The position numbers and the translations under genes are program-made. From positions 434,001 to 498,000 of the forward strand of contig CAVRGR010000007.1 of assembly GCA_963720775.1 (NCBI GenBank): a DNA stretch of 64,000 bases, written 5' to 3'. This document shows positions 51,012-60,273 of the stretch, one piece after another (position 1 is the first letter of the stretch; each line of letters opens with the position of its first letter). The notes below the pieces were generated by a model. It was given only the letters and a program-made list of their open reading frames with translations, was not told where the DNA came from and ran no database searches. The DNA comes from JAENVT01 sp963720775. Lineage in GTDB: Bacteria > Actinomycetota > Acidimicrobiia > Acidimicrobiales > Ilumatobacteraceae.

Positions 51012-51155
51012 GAGCAAGTCCAATGGGCGAGGCGGTGGAAGCCTCGGTTCTGGAATCGCGCCCATGCGAGCTGGCGGTGGCTCGAGCGCCGCTGCGGCTG
51101 GACGGGGTGAGCGAACGCGAACACCTGCTCGGCGCCACTACCCTTTCGCCACGTT

Positions 51156-51815
51156 ATGGGATTGCAATCGTTCGAGCGGTCGCTAGAGCGTATGGTCGAG
51201 GGCGTGTTCTCACGTGGTTCTCACTCCAGCATTCGTCCGGTCGAGCTCGGCCGGCGACTGTTACGCGAAATGGACGACAACCGCAGCGTCGACGTCAAGG
51301 GGCGTCGCATCGTGCCCAACGACTTCAGCTTCCAGCTGAGTGCCAAGGACCACGCCGGGTTCGCCGACATCGACGAGGCGCTGAACAACGAGTTGTGCGA
51401 GACCGCTCGCGAATACGCCCGAGCCGAAGGCTTCCACTTCATGGGGGCGGTGAAGGTGACGATGACGGTCGACAACAGCCTCAAGCCCGGTCGGTTCACG
51501 GTCTCCTCGCGCCTTCGCGAGGCCGGCGGCGGAGGTCTGGCTTCGCTGATCCTGCCGTCGGGCGAGCGGGTCACGCTCAGCGACCGCGTCGTGACCATCG
51601 GGCGACTGCCCGACTGCACGATTGCCCTCCCGGACGCCAACGTCAGCCGCAAGCACACCGAGATCCACCCCAGCGGCCAGGCGTTCGTCATTCTCGACCT
51701 CGGGTCAACCAACGGCACCAAGGTCAACGGCGTACGCATCGAGGGTGATAGGACGCTCGCCGACGGCGACATCGTGAGCGTGGGGAGCACGCACCTGCGC
51801 TTCGAGGCGTCGTGA
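51156..51815 (+). CDS. fhaA: FhaA, DUF3662 and FHA-domain protein
   Basis: 219 residues. The DUF3662 domain (about 1-110) has GLQSFERSLERMVEGVFSR and PVELGRRLLREMDD. After a short linker, the FHA domain (about 140-215) has TIGRLPDCTIALPDANVSRK and the phosphothreonine-binding RKH and DLGSTNGTKVNG. FhaA binds phosphorylated MviN and PknB substrates in cell-wall control. The linker is much shorter than in mycobacterial FhaA. First gene of the cell-wall cluster; overlaps fhaB. Confidence 0.92.
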   Translation: MGLQSFERSLERMVEGVFSRGSHSSIRPVELGRRLLREMDDNRSVDVKGRRIVPNDFSFQLSAKDHAGFADIDEALNNELCETAREYARAEGFHFMGAVKVTMTVDNSLKPGRFTVSSRLREAGGGGLASLILPSGERVTLSDRVVTIGRLPDCTIALPDANVSRKHTEIHPSGQAFVILDLGSTNGTKVNGVRIEGDRTLADGDIVSVGSTHLRFEAS

Positions 51816-52357
51816 TCTCAGCCGCAACCGAGCCACTCCTGGAGGTTCTCAAGTACGTACTGCTGGGGCTGCTGTACCTGTTCTTCGCCAGGGTGTTGTG
51901 GGCTGTGTGGAGCGAGGTCCGCGGTCCGCGTGGCGGCGTCACCGTGCCGCAACCCGCACGCGGTCGGCCTGCACCCAGCGACCCCACCGTCGCGGCACCC
52001 GCGCCCGATGCCGCGTCGATCAGCCAGGGCAGACGCGCCATTCGTGCGCCGCGAGGTAAACGCGGCAGCGTCGGCCGGTTCGTGATCACGGAACCGAAGT
52101 CGGCCCGTGGGTCGGCGTTCGCCATCAACGAGGAGCTCACCATCGGGCGTGCCGCGACCTGCACGATCGGAATGCCCGACGACTCGTTCGTATCGCAACT
52201 GCATGCCCGCGTGTTTCGCGAAGCCGGTCTGGCGATGATCGAGGACCTCGGCTCGACCAACGGCACGTACGTGAACGGCAAGCGACTGACGAAACCGGAA
52301 CAAGTCACGAAGGGCGACCGTGTGCAGATCGGCAGCACCGTGTTCGAGGTCGAGTGA
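51812..52357 (+). CDS. fhaB: FhaB/FipA, membrane-anchored FHA-domain protein
   Basis: 181 residues from GTG 51812. An N-terminal membrane helix (LKYVLLGLLYLFFARVLW), a Pro/Ala-rich linker, and a C-terminal FHA domain with LTIGRAATCTIGMPDDSFVS, QLHARVFREAGLAMIEDLGS and TNGTYVNGKR. In mycobacteria, FipA links PknA/PknB signalling to FtsZ and FtsQ. Overlaps fhaA by 4 nt and the phosphatase by 1 nt. Confidence 0.92.
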   Translation: MISAATEPLLEVLKYVLLGLLYLFFARVLWAVWSEVRGPRGGVTVPQPARGRPAPSDPTVAAPAPDAASISQGRRAIRAPRGKRGSVGRFVITEPKSARGSAFAINEELTIGRAATCTIGMPDDSFVSQLHARVFREAGLAMIEDLGSTNGTYVNGKRLTKPEQVTKGDRVQIGSTVFEVE

Positions 52358-53535
52358 TGAGCGACCACGTCGCGTTCACCGATCAACCCGCTGTCCGCTG
52401 GGGTGCTGCCACTGACGTCGGGTTGGTGCGCGGCGGGAACGAAGACTCGTACGTCTGCGAGCCGATGGTCTTCGGAGTTGCCGACGGGATGGGCGGCCAC
52501 CAGGCCGGTGAGGTCGCCAGCTCGATCGCGGCACGAATCATCCGCGACCGACTGGGCACCGGCGCCAGCAACGTCGGGGTGGTCGTCGCCTCGGTCGTCG
52601 AAGCAAACGCGTCGATCTACCAAGCGGCGCACGCCAGCGCCGACCACCATGGGATGGGCACCACGTTGACGGCGCTCGTGGTGCTACGCGCCGACGAATC
52701 CAACGTCGCCCGGTTCGCACTGGTCAACGTCGGCGACTCGCGCACCTATCTCCTGCGCAACAACGTGCTGCACCGCGCGACAGTCGACCACAGCTACGTG
52801 CAGGAACTGGTCAACACCGGCCACATCAGTGAAGACGAGGCCCGCACCCATCCACGTCGCAACATCGTCACTCGCGCCCTGGGCATCGAGCCCACGGTGC
52901 GGGTCGACACCTGGCTCGTGCCGATGGTTCACGGCGATCGCTTCATCCTGTGCAGCGACGGATTGGTCGACGAGGTCCACGACGACGACATCGCCGAGAT
53001 CGCGCTTTCCTCGGCCGACCCGCAGGTGGTCGCCAACCAGCTCGTTGCCAAGGCCAACGCCAACGGCGGGCGCGACAACACCACGGTGGTGGTGGTCGAC
53101 GTGTTGCAGGGCGTCGAGCCGACCACGGCCGACACCGGTCTCGAATCCGAGCCTGGATGGCCGGGATCCGACTCGACGTCGACCATGATCGACGCCGACG
53201 CCGACAGCTTCCTCACGCCCGTCAACGTTGGGGCGACAGAGGCCGCGATCCTTGCCGCGAAGGGCGATCCGGCTCCCTCGGGTGGCTGGGGCAAGAAGCG
53301 CTTCCTCAAGCTGCTCGGTGCGGCAGCGGTGCTCACCGTCATCGTCACGCTGATCGCCGTCGCCGTGCACAACGGTGACGGAAACAAGCTCTCTCCGACA
53401 ACGACAGTTGCAGTGACCGCGCCCGCCACGGTCCCGTCCACCTCGGCGACGCGCTCGACGAGCTCGACCAGCAGCACGACTTCCACTTCGAGCCCCACCA
53501 ACACGAGCGTGGGCGCGAACACCTCGGGGCCATGA
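52357..53535 (+). CDS. pstP: PstP, Ser/Thr phosphatase (PP2C)
   Basis: 392 residues from ATG 52357 (GTG 52354 possible). The PPM domain has AATDVGLVRGGNEDSY, VFGVADGMGGHQAGEVASS, FALVNVGDSRTYLLRNNV and ILCSDGLVDEVHDDDIAEI, with all metal-binding aspartates. A single membrane helix lies at about 316-338 (LLGAAAVLTVIVTLIAVAVH), then a Thr/Ser-rich extracytoplasmic tail of about 50 residues. It dephosphorylates PknB and its targets; overlap with rodA follows. Confidence 0.93.
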   Translation: MSDHVAFTDQPAVRWGAATDVGLVRGGNEDSYVCEPMVFGVADGMGGHQAGEVASSIAARIIRDRLGTGASNVGVVVASVVEANASIYQAAHASADHHGMGTTLTALVVLRADESNVARFALVNVGDSRTYLLRNNVLHRATVDHSYVQELVNTGHISEDEARTHPRRNIVTRALGIEPTVRVDTWLVPMVHGDRFILCSDGLVDEVHDDDIAEIALSSADPQVVANQLVAKANANGGRDNTTVVVVDVLQGVEPTTADTGLESEPGWPGSDSTSTMIDADADSFLTPVNVGATEAAILAAKGDPAPSGGWGKKRFLKLLGAAAVLTVIVTLIAVAVHNGDGNKLSPTTTVAVTAPATVPSTSATRSTSSTSSTTSTSSPTNTSVGANTSGP

Positions 53536-54902
53536 GCTCGTCACCGATCGCCGCGGCCAGACGGCGCACCGAACTCGGCCTCATCGTGATGGCGGCCACC
53601 ATCACGGCCGCTGCTTACACGTTGGCATCGCTCGGCCAGAACGCCGAGATCCCACCGATCCTGGTGCCGTTCCTGCTCGTTCTGCTCGGGCTGCTCGTGG
53701 TCGCCCACGTGGCCAATCGGGTGCTCGCCAAGGGCGCCGACGGCACGATCCTCCCGCTGGCGGCGCTGTTGAACGGCATCGGCTACGTCATCATCGCCAG
53801 GCTCAGCGAACGTTCGGCCGGGTTGCAGACGACGTGGACGTTCGTCGCCATCGTCGCTTACGTCGCCACCTTGATCGTCATCCAACGCGCCGCCGATCTG
53901 GCCAGGTATCAGTGGAGCTTCCTGGCCATCGGCGCAGCACTCCTGCTGTTGCCACTGGTGCCGGGAGTTGGCACCGCGAAGGCCGGGGCCAGGATCTGGG
54001 TCAGCCTCGGGCCGATCAACTTCCAGCCGGGTGAGTTCGCCAAGATCGCCCTCGCCCTGTTCTTCGCCGGCTACCTCGCCGACCATCGCGAGCTGATCGC
54101 CTCCGGTGCCTGGCGAGTGGGGCCGCTGCATCTTCCCGAGCTCCGCCAGCTCATGCCGATCGCCCTCGCCTGGGGATTCGCGGTCGTGGTGATGGTCGCC
54201 GAGAAGGACCTCGGCTCGTCGCTGCTGTTCTTCACGCTGTTCGTGGTGATGATGTGGGTGTCCACCGAGCGGGCCAGCTACCTGGTGATCGGGCTGCTGC
54301 TGTTCTCCGCCGCGGCGTACGTCGCCTGGCGACTGTTCGATCACGTCAAGGTTCGGGTGGCGATCTGGCGCAACCCGTGGCCGCAGTACGAGGGCAAGGG
54401 CTATCAGATCGTGCAGGCGATGTTCGCCTTCGCCAACGGCGGCACGGGCGGCACCGGGCTCGGTCTCGGTAGCCCCAACAAGATCCCTGTGGCCAAGACC
54501 GACTTCATCTTCGCCGCCATCGGTGAAGAGCTCGGCCTGCTCGGGACCACCGCGATCCTGATCGGCTTCTTGTTGATGATCGGCGGTGGGCTGCGCATCG
54601 CCGTGCGCTCCGAGCGGCCGTTCGAGAAGTTGTTGGCCACCGGCCTCACGACGATCGTCGGCATGCAGGCGTTCATCATCATCGGCGGCGTCACCCGCGT
54701 GGTGCCGCTCACCGGCATCGCCCTCCCATTCGTCAGCTACGGCGGCTCGAGCCTGCTGGCCAACTACGTGCTGTTGGCTTTGCTGGTGCGCGTGAGCGAT
54801 TCCAGCGCCCGCCACCTGGGTGAGACGCCGAACGAACTGAGTCCGCAAGAGCGGCTGCAGGCGTACCGGCGACGACGAGAAGTTGCGAGAGCCAGCAAGT
54901 GA
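53532..54902 (+). CDS. rodA: RodA/FtsW-family SEDS glycosyltransferase
   Basis: 456 residues with about 10-12 membrane helices. SEDS motifs: GARIWVSLGPINFQPGEFAK, GGTGLGLGSPNKIPVAKTDF, and the C-terminal VVPLTGIALPFVSYGGSSLL. This polymerises lipid II glycan together with the adjacent class B transpeptidase. The gene overlaps pstP and pbpA by 4 nt each. Confidence 0.95.
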   Translation: MSSSPIAAARRRTELGLIVMAATITAAAYTLASLGQNAEIPPILVPFLLVLLGLLVVAHVANRVLAKGADGTILPLAALLNGIGYVIIARLSERSAGLQTTWTFVAIVAYVATLIVIQRAADLARYQWSFLAIGAALLLLPLVPGVGTAKAGARIWVSLGPINFQPGEFAKIALALFFAGYLADHRELIASGAWRVGPLHLPELRQLMPIALAWGFAVVVMVAEKDLGSSLLFFTLFVVMMWVSTERASYLVIGLLLFSAAAYVAWRLFDHVKVRVAIWRNPWPQYEGKGYQIVQAMFAFANGGTGGTGLGLGSPNKIPVAKTDFIFAAIGEELGLLGTTAILIGFLLMIGGGLRIAVRSERPFEKLLATGLTTIVGMQAFIIIGGVTRVVPLTGIALPFVSYGGSSLLANYVLLALLVRVSDSSARHLGETPNELSPQERLQAYRRRREVARASK

Positions 54903-56389
54903 ACAAGCAGATCCGCCGTCTCGCCGTTGCGCTGCTGGCTTGCTACCTCGTGCTGTTCGTGCAGTTGAACGTGCTTGCGGTCGGCCGCCAGCAGGAGCTC
55001 AATGCCGATCCACGCAACAACCGCCAGACCGAACGCGACTTCAACCGGCCGCGCGGCTCGATCCTGGCCGCCGACGGTACGGTGCTGGCGCGCAGCGTGC
55101 CGACGCCGCGGGGTGACGAGTTCGACTACCAGCGCGAGTACCCGCTCGGCGATCTCTTCGGCAACGTCACCGGCTACTACACCTTCAGCTACGGCTCGAC
55201 GCAGCTCGAGCGCACGCAGAACGACGTGCTGATGGGTGACACGACCGAGCAGAGGCTGCGCTCCATCGGCGGCCTGTTCCGCGGCTCCGACGCCACCGGC
55301 AGCGTCGTGCTGACGATGCGTCCCGATGTGCAGCAGGTCGCTGCCGATGCTCTCGGCACCCGTGAGGGCTCGGTCGTGGTCATGGATCCCCACACCGGCG
55401 CGATCATCGCCATGGTCAGCAACCCGCGCTACAACCCTGCCGACGTCGCCGTCCACGACTCGAAGAAGGCCGGCGACGTGTTGACCTACCTCAATGCCCA
55501 GCCGGGCAAGCCGCTGCTGGCCAACGCGTACCAGGAGCGGTACATGCCCGGGTCGGCCTTCAAGGTCATCACCACGTCGATTGCTTTCGAGGATGGCGTC
55601 ACATCACTCGATCGAGTCTTTCCCAACACGAAGTCGTGGGTACCACCCCAGACCACCGACCCCATCCAGAACTACGGCGGCACGGTGTGCGGCGGCACCA
55701 TGGTCGAGGTCTTCTACCGCAGCTGCAACATCCCCTTCGCCCAACTGTCCACCGAACTGGGTCCCGAGAGGATGGTCGAGGGAACGAAGAAGTGGGGCAT
55801 CGGCGAGAAGATCCCCATCGATCTCCCGGCACCTGCGGCGAGCAGCTTCGGCGAGGTCTCGGACTTCACCGATCAACTCCCGCTGCTGGCCATCGGCGGC
55901 TTCGGTCAGGGCAGCACCACGATGGTGCCGCTGCACATGGCGATGGTTGCAAGCACCGTCGCCAACGGCGGGGTGATGATGAAGCCGCACGTCATCGATG
56001 CCACACTCGATCACGACAACAGGGTGCTCACCCGCACGACACCTGCCGTGTGGAAGACCCCCATCCTGCCGGGCACTGCCGACACCTTGACCACCCTGAT
56101 GATCGGTGTCGTCAACCAGGGCACTGGCAGACCCATGCAACTCGCCAACGGAATTCAAGCAGCGGGCAAGACGGGGACCGCCCAGTTGAACACCACCGGC
56201 CCCGAACGCTCCAATGCCTGGATCATCGGTTTCGCGCCGGCGACCGCTCCGCAATATGCGATTGCGGTGGTGTTGAAAGGCGGTCCTGACGACGCCATCA
56301 GCGCCGGCACCGGCGGAAAACTTGCCGGGCCGATCGCCAAAGCGGTGCTCGACTACCTGTTCGCCCATCCGGTGCCGAGTGGCGGGTGA
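54899..56389 (+). CDS. pbpA: PbpA, class B penicillin-binding protein
   Basis: 496 residues. One N-terminal anchor (VALLACYLVLFVQLNVLAV), a dimerisation domain, and a transpeptidase with Ser219-A-F-Lys222 (MPGSAFKVI), Ser275-C-Asn277 in YRSCNIPFAQL and Lys424-Thr-Gly (AGKTGTAQ). It cross-links peptide stems with RodA during elongation. GTG start overlaps rodA by 4 nt. Confidence 0.95.
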   Translation: MNKQIRRLAVALLACYLVLFVQLNVLAVGRQQELNADPRNNRQTERDFNRPRGSILAADGTVLARSVPTPRGDEFDYQREYPLGDLFGNVTGYYTFSYGSTQLERTQNDVLMGDTTEQRLRSIGGLFRGSDATGSVVLTMRPDVQQVAADALGTREGSVVVMDPHTGAIIAMVSNPRYNPADVAVHDSKKAGDVLTYLNAQPGKPLLANAYQERYMPGSAFKVITTSIAFEDGVTSLDRVFPNTKSWVPPQTTDPIQNYGGTVCGGTMVEVFYRSCNIPFAQLSTELGPERMVEGTKKWGIGEKIPIDLPAPAASSFGEVSDFTDQLPLLAIGGFGQGSTTMVPLHMAMVASTVANGGVMMKPHVIDATLDHDNRVLTRTTPAVWKTPILPGTADTLTTLMIGVVNQGTGRPMQLANGIQAAGKTGTAQLNTTGPERSNAWIIGFAPATAPQYAIAVVLKGGPDDAISAGTGGKLAGPIAKAVLDYLFAHPVPSGG

Positions 56390-56471
56390 CGGACAGTGAC
56401 GCCGGATCAGCATCTACTCGTAGGTAACCTCGTGGCGCGTTTGACGCGCAAGAAAGCAGCGTAGGCAGCAC

Positions 56472-58871
56472 GTGACTAGCAACGGCGAGCGGACGATCCT
56501 CAACGACCGCTACGAAATCCAGCAACGCATTGGGCGCGGTGGAATGGCCGACGTCTTCTTGGCGCGCGACCTGTTGCTCGATCGTCTGGTCGCCATCAAG
56601 GTGCTCTTCCCCGAGTTCGCCACCGATCCCAACTTCGTCGAACGGTTCCGTCGCGAAGCTCAAGCCGCCGCCAACCTCACCCACCCCAACATCGTCGCCG
56701 TGTACGACTGGGGCCAGTACGCCAACACCTACTTCATGGCCATGGAGTACGTGCAGGGGCGCACGCTCGCCGACATCCTGCGCGCCAACGGTCACGTCAA
56801 CAGCGTGCAGGCCGCCGAGATCGCCAACGAGGTCGCGGCCGCACTCGGCAACGCCCACGCCAGTGGTGTGGTGCACCGCGACATCAAGCCCGCCAACATC
56901 CTGATCGGGGCCAACGGTCAGGTGAAGGTTGCCGACTTCGGCATCGCTCGAGCAATGAACGCCCCCAGCGAGAACAACCTCACCCAGGTCGGCTCGGTCA
57001 TGGGCACGGCGACGTACTTCTCGCCGGAGCAGGCGCAGGGTGCCCAACCTGATCCGCGCAGCGACCTCTACTCACTCGGGATCGTGCTGTACGAGATGGT
57101 CGCCGGCAAGCCACCATTCGGCGGCGAGAACCCCGTCAGCATCGCCTACAAACAGGTGCACGATCTTCCGCAACCGCTCAACCAGCTGGTCGCCGATGTG
57201 CCCCGACCGTTCGAGGCGATCGTCGCCAAGCTGCTGGCCAAAGACCCCAACATGCGCTACGCCAATGCCGAAGCGTTGCGAGAAGATCTTCGTCGCTACC
57301 GCACCGGCGAGCCGGTGATGGCATTGGCATCGGTCGCCGGCGCCTCCGCCGCGCTTCCCGCAGCCCGCTCGGGCGACACCGGCGCAGCGGCCAACGTCAC
57401 CCGGTCGATGCCGCGAACCACCACCAACCCGGCGCAGGCGACTTCGGTGATGGCGCGCACAACGACCGTGCCGCAGCAGATGCGTGCCGAGCCGCCGCGC
57501 AACAACTGGTACGGCATCGCCGCGTTCATCGCCCTGTTGCTCCTCGTCGCCGGCGGGATCATCCTCTACAGCCAGCTGACGAAGAAGGACAAGGCCAACG
57601 CAGAGTCGTTCGCCCTGCCTGAGGTCACCGGCATGCAGCTCGACGCCGCCAGCAAGATCCTGCAAGACGACAACGGCCTGATCCTCAAACTGCAGGAGCA
57701 ACCCACTGACGGCGTGGTCGAGGGTGCCGTCATCAGCACCGATCCCCCGGCACAGACCCTGGTGAGGAAGGGGCAAGAGATCACGATCGTCTACAACCCG
57801 ATCAAGGCGCCGGTGGCCATCCCACAGGTGCAGGGCATGACGGTCGATCAGGCCACGGCCGCATTGTCTGCCGCCGGTTTCAGCGTGTCGCCCGACACCG
57901 TGTTCGTCGTATCCGAGCAACCACCGAACACCGTGTTGAGCACCAACCCCCCGTTCGGTCAATCGGCCAAGCAAGGCACCGCGATCATCCTCACGGTGTC
58001 GAAGGCACCGGATCAGGTGAGCGTTCCCGACGTCACCGGCCAAACCGGCGACGCGGCGAAGGCCTTCCTTGCCGCCGAGCCGTACGCGTTCGACGTCACG
58101 GTCACCAGTGAGCCCAACGCCGACATCGCTGCCAACTCGGTGCTGCGTACCGACCCGGCAGTCAACACGCCGGTCGCCAAGGGCTCGAAGATCAACGTCA
58201 TCGTGTCGGCCGGGCCGGCCAAGGTCAGGGTGCCACCGGTCGAGGGCCTCACCGAGGCGTCAGCGCGCAACCAACTGACGCAGCGTGGTCTCGTCGCCAA
58301 TGTCGTGTACGTCACGGTCGCCACTGGCTCCGTGCAGGACGGCATCGTCATCTCGCAGAGCATCCCGTCGACGGAGACCGTGCTCCCCGGAACGACCATC
58401 CGATTGCAGGTGGGCAAGGCCGCTCCCGAGCCGAGCACCACCACGTCGACAACCACCACGACCATCGCGCCGACGACGACGCCTCCCCCGCCACCGCCTT
58501 CCGCAGATCTGGCGATCGCTCCGATCACCCACACCACGACATCAGGCGCGGTGACGTTCAAGATCACCGTTACCAACGCGGGCCCATCGGGCGTTACCTC
58601 GGCGACCTTCACCGATACCACCTCGGGCGGCGCGGGCGGCATCACCTGGACCTGCTTGTCGACCGGCAGCGCCAACTGTCCGCCGCTGGGCGACCCCCAC
58701 ACCGGCAACATCAGCACGACGGTGGATCTGCCGAAGGATGGCTCGGTGATCTTCATGGTCACCGTCACGTCGGGGACGAACCTCACGAACCACGCAACCA
58801 TCGCCAGCGCTGTGTCGGATCCGACAACTTCCAACAACAGCCAGGACGACGGACCGGTCTCGGTCGTCTGA
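56472..58871 (+). CDS. pknB: PknB, PASTA-domain Ser/Thr kinase with C-terminal DUF11-like domain
   Basis: 799 residues. Kinase domain ~12-275: GRGGMADVFLARD loop, the Lys in LVAIKVLFPEF, HRDIKPANIL (about 135) and ADFGIARAM (about 155). A juxtamembrane Thr-rich part, one membrane helix near 346-367 (YGIAAFIALLLLVAGGIILY), then four PASTA domains at ~376-650 (each with V-P-x-V/E-G). A Thr/Pro linker leads to a ~115-residue DUF11/CARDB-like Ig domain (ADLAIAPITHTTTSGAVTFK, TVTNAGPSGVTSATFTD), unusual for PknB. Detects muropeptides or lipid II and controls wall synthesis. Confidence 0.95.
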   Translation: MTSNGERTILNDRYEIQQRIGRGGMADVFLARDLLLDRLVAIKVLFPEFATDPNFVERFRREAQAAANLTHPNIVAVYDWGQYANTYFMAMEYVQGRTLADILRANGHVNSVQAAEIANEVAAALGNAHASGVVHRDIKPANILIGANGQVKVADFGIARAMNAPSENNLTQVGSVMGTATYFSPEQAQGAQPDPRSDLYSLGIVLYEMVAGKPPFGGENPVSIAYKQVHDLPQPLNQLVADVPRPFEAIVAKLLAKDPNMRYANAEALREDLRRYRTGEPVMALASVAGASAALPAARSGDTGAAANVTRSMPRTTTNPAQATSVMARTTTVPQQMRAEPPRNNWYGIAAFIALLLLVAGGIILYSQLTKKDKANAESFALPEVTGMQLDAASKILQDDNGLILKLQEQPTDGVVEGAVISTDPPAQTLVRKGQEITIVYNPIKAPVAIPQVQGMTVDQATAALSAAGFSVSPDTVFVVSEQPPNTVLSTNPPFGQSAKQGTAIILTVSKAPDQVSVPDVTGQTGDAAKAFLAAEPYAFDVTVTSEPNADIAANSVLRTDPAVNTPVAKGSKINVIVSAGPAKVRVPPVEGLTEASARNQLTQRGLVANVVYVTVATGSVQDGIVISQSIPSTETVLPGTTIRLQVGKAAPEPSTTTSTTTTTIAPTTTPPPPPPSADLAIAPITHTTTSGAVTFKITVTNAGPSGVTSATFTDTTSGGAGGITWTCLSTGSANCPPLGDPHTGNISTTVDLPKDGSVIFMVTVTSGTNLTNHATIASAVSDPTTSNNSQDDGPVSVV

Positions 58872-58880
58872 CCAACCGCG

Positions 58881-59462
58881 TCAGCGAGGGTCGTACAAGA
58901 AGTTGCGCAACAGGTCGTGGCCGCAACCAGTCAGGATGCTCTCCGGATGGAACTGCACTCCTTGTATTGGTAGATCGCGATGGCGGACACCCATCACGAC
59001 ATCTCCCGAGGTCGCCGTCACTTCGAGGCACGCCGGCATGGTCGCCGGATCGATCACCAAGCTGTGGTAGCGCGTCGCGGTCAACGGCGATGGCAAGTCG
59101 TGGAAGACGCCGAGCCCACGATGTTCGATCGGTGAGGTCTTGCCGTGCATCAACCATGGCGCCTGCACGATCGACCCGCCGTAGACGTGACCGATCGCTT
59201 GATGACCGAGGCACACGCCGAGTATCGGCACCCCGCGCTCGGCGAACGCCGGAACGACGGCGCAGATGATGCCTGCGTCTTCCGGTCTGCCCGGCCCCGG
59301 TGACAACAACACGGCATCGGGTTGCACGGCCAGTGCTTCGTCGACCGTCAGTTGATCGTTGCGCACGACGATGGGATCTGCGCCGAGTTCTCCGAGGTAC
59401 TGCACGAGGTTGTAGACGAAGCTGTCGTAGCTGTCGATCACCAAGACGCGCTGTGCCACCAC
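58881..59462 (-). CDS. Glutamine amidotransferase of anthranilate/aminodeoxychorismate synthase
   Basis: 193 residues from GTG 59462. Class I GATase triad: Cys in GVCLGHQAIGHVYGG, His and Glu in QGVQFHPESILTGCG, with DSYDSFVYNLVQYLGELG at the N-terminus. It supplies ammonia to TrpE or PabB; the two cannot be separated by sequence alone. Mycobacteria have a trpG/pabA gene in the same location between pknB and crgA. Convergent with pknB. Confidence 0.92.
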   Translation of the reverse strand: MVAQRVLVIDSYDSFVYNLVQYLGELGADPIVVRNDQLTVDEALAVQPDAVLLSPGPGRPEDAGIICAVVPAFAERGVPILGVCLGHQAIGHVYGGSIVQAPWLMHGKTSPIEHRGLGVFHDLPSPLTATRYHSLVIDPATMPACLEVTATSGDVVMGVRHRDLPIQGVQFHPESILTGCGHDLLRNFLYDPR

Positions 59463-59527
59463 CGCATCAGCCTGCCTCAGCACCGCCGGTCGTGTCGAAT
59501 GTGTTGTTTGGCCTATGCTCTCCCGCC

Positions 59528-59842
59528 GTGGCTCCCCCGAAACGCAAGTCATCCGGTCGTGTGACCCCGAAGGGCACGCGACCCGGTCAGGTGACCACGA
59601 CCCGCGAGCACGTCGCAACGTCGGCCGCCGGCGTCTCGGCGTCGTCGCGCTACACACCCCCCAATCCGAAGGAGTTCTACGAGAGCCCGCGATGGGTTCC
59701 GGTCCTGATGCTCACCCTGTTGGCCATCGGCGTGCTGGCGATCCTTTCGCGCTACGTCATCTGGGATACCACCAACACACCCGTGCTGGTGGGTCTGGCG
59801 TTCCTGTTGGCCGGGCTGTGGGTGGCGACGAAGTGGCGTTGA
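59528..59842 (+). CDS. crgA: CrgA, cell-division membrane protein
   Basis: 104 residues from GTG 59528. Basic cytoplasmic head (PPKRKSSGRVTPKGTRPGQV), then the CrgA core YTPPNPKEFYESPRWVPVLM with two membrane helices, TLLAIGVLAILSRYVIW and VLVGLAFLLAGLWVATKW. CrgA inhibits or organises FtsZ/FtsI assembly in actinobacteria. Its place beside trpG and pknB matches the mycobacterial order. Confidence 0.9.
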   Translation: MAPPKRKSSGRVTPKGTRPGQVTTTREHVATSAAGVSASSRYTPPNPKEFYESPRWVPVLMLTLLAIGVLAILSRYVIWDTTNTPVLVGLAFLLAGLWVATKWR

Positions 59843-59875
59843 CTCAACTCACACACTTGTAGTTTCCGCACATAC

Positions 59876-59884
59876 TTATCCACA
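59876..59884 (+). promoter_or_regulatory. Consensus DnaA box (isolated)
   Basis: ttatccaca, a perfect R-type box, followed by ggctgtgga so that tccaca/tgtgga form an inverted repeat with a 3-nt spacer. It lies downstream of crgA. Confidence 0.35.
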
Positions 59885-59897
59885 GGCTGTGGAGAGA

Positions 59898-60182
59898 TCA
59901 GTCGTGCAGCGGGGCGACGATGTCCATGTCTTCCAGGCAGTGTCGCGGCGGCGGTGGGTCCTCGTCGGGGGCCAGCGTGAGCCTGATTTCCAGGCCGCAG
60001 ACGCTGCAGCGGTACCTGACGTTCACCTTGCGCAGCTCACCCGCAGGTGGAGGTGCGGGCATCGGGGTGTTGAAGCTCCTCAGCAGGCCAATACCGCTTT
60101 TCCACAGGACGACCCCAATGGCGATGCCGCCCATCACCCACAGGATCGTCGACAGAGCCGGCATCATCCTCAGGCTATCCAT
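59898..60182 (-). CDS. Small membrane protein with zinc-ribbon-like tail
   Basis: 94 residues. An N-terminal membrane segment (STILWVMGGIAIGVVLWKSG) is followed by a proline-rich loop and a soluble tail with VRYRCSVCGLEIRLTLAPDE and PPRHCLEDMDIVAP; the C-x2-C plus later H-C could bind zinc. No family was recognised. It is convergent with crgA. Real coding is supported by codon use and the compact domain layout. Confidence 0.65.
   Translation of the reverse strand: MDSLRMMPALSTILWVMGGIAIGVVLWKSGIGLLRSFNTPMPAPPPAGELRKVNVRYRCSVCGLEIRLTLAPDEDPPPPRHCLEDMDIVAPLHD
60098..60106 (+). promoter_or_regulatory. DnaA-box-like sequence (ttttccaca)
   Basis: Fits the TTWTNCACA consensus and is 222 bp from the first box, within the zinc-ribbon gene. 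A single match can occur by chance. Confidence 0.25.
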
Positions 60183-60221
60183 GAGGGTCGTTCGCCCACT
60201 GCGCGACCCGAAGTGACCGAG

Positions 60222-60263
60222 TTGGGCGCGATTCAGGAACTACCGATTCCGCTGCCGCGCACA
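60222..60263. repeat. Palindromic repeat family 2, copy 2 (degenerate)
   Basis: ttgggcgcg...ggaac-tacc-gattcc...cgcgcacaa, arms imperfect. It precedes copy 3 by 10 bp. Confidence 0.6.
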
Positions 60264-60273
60264 AGCAACCTGA

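Noticed and set aside
53541..54848. 435-codon minus-strand frame
   Set aside because: Opposite rodA, His/Glu/Gln-rich shadow.
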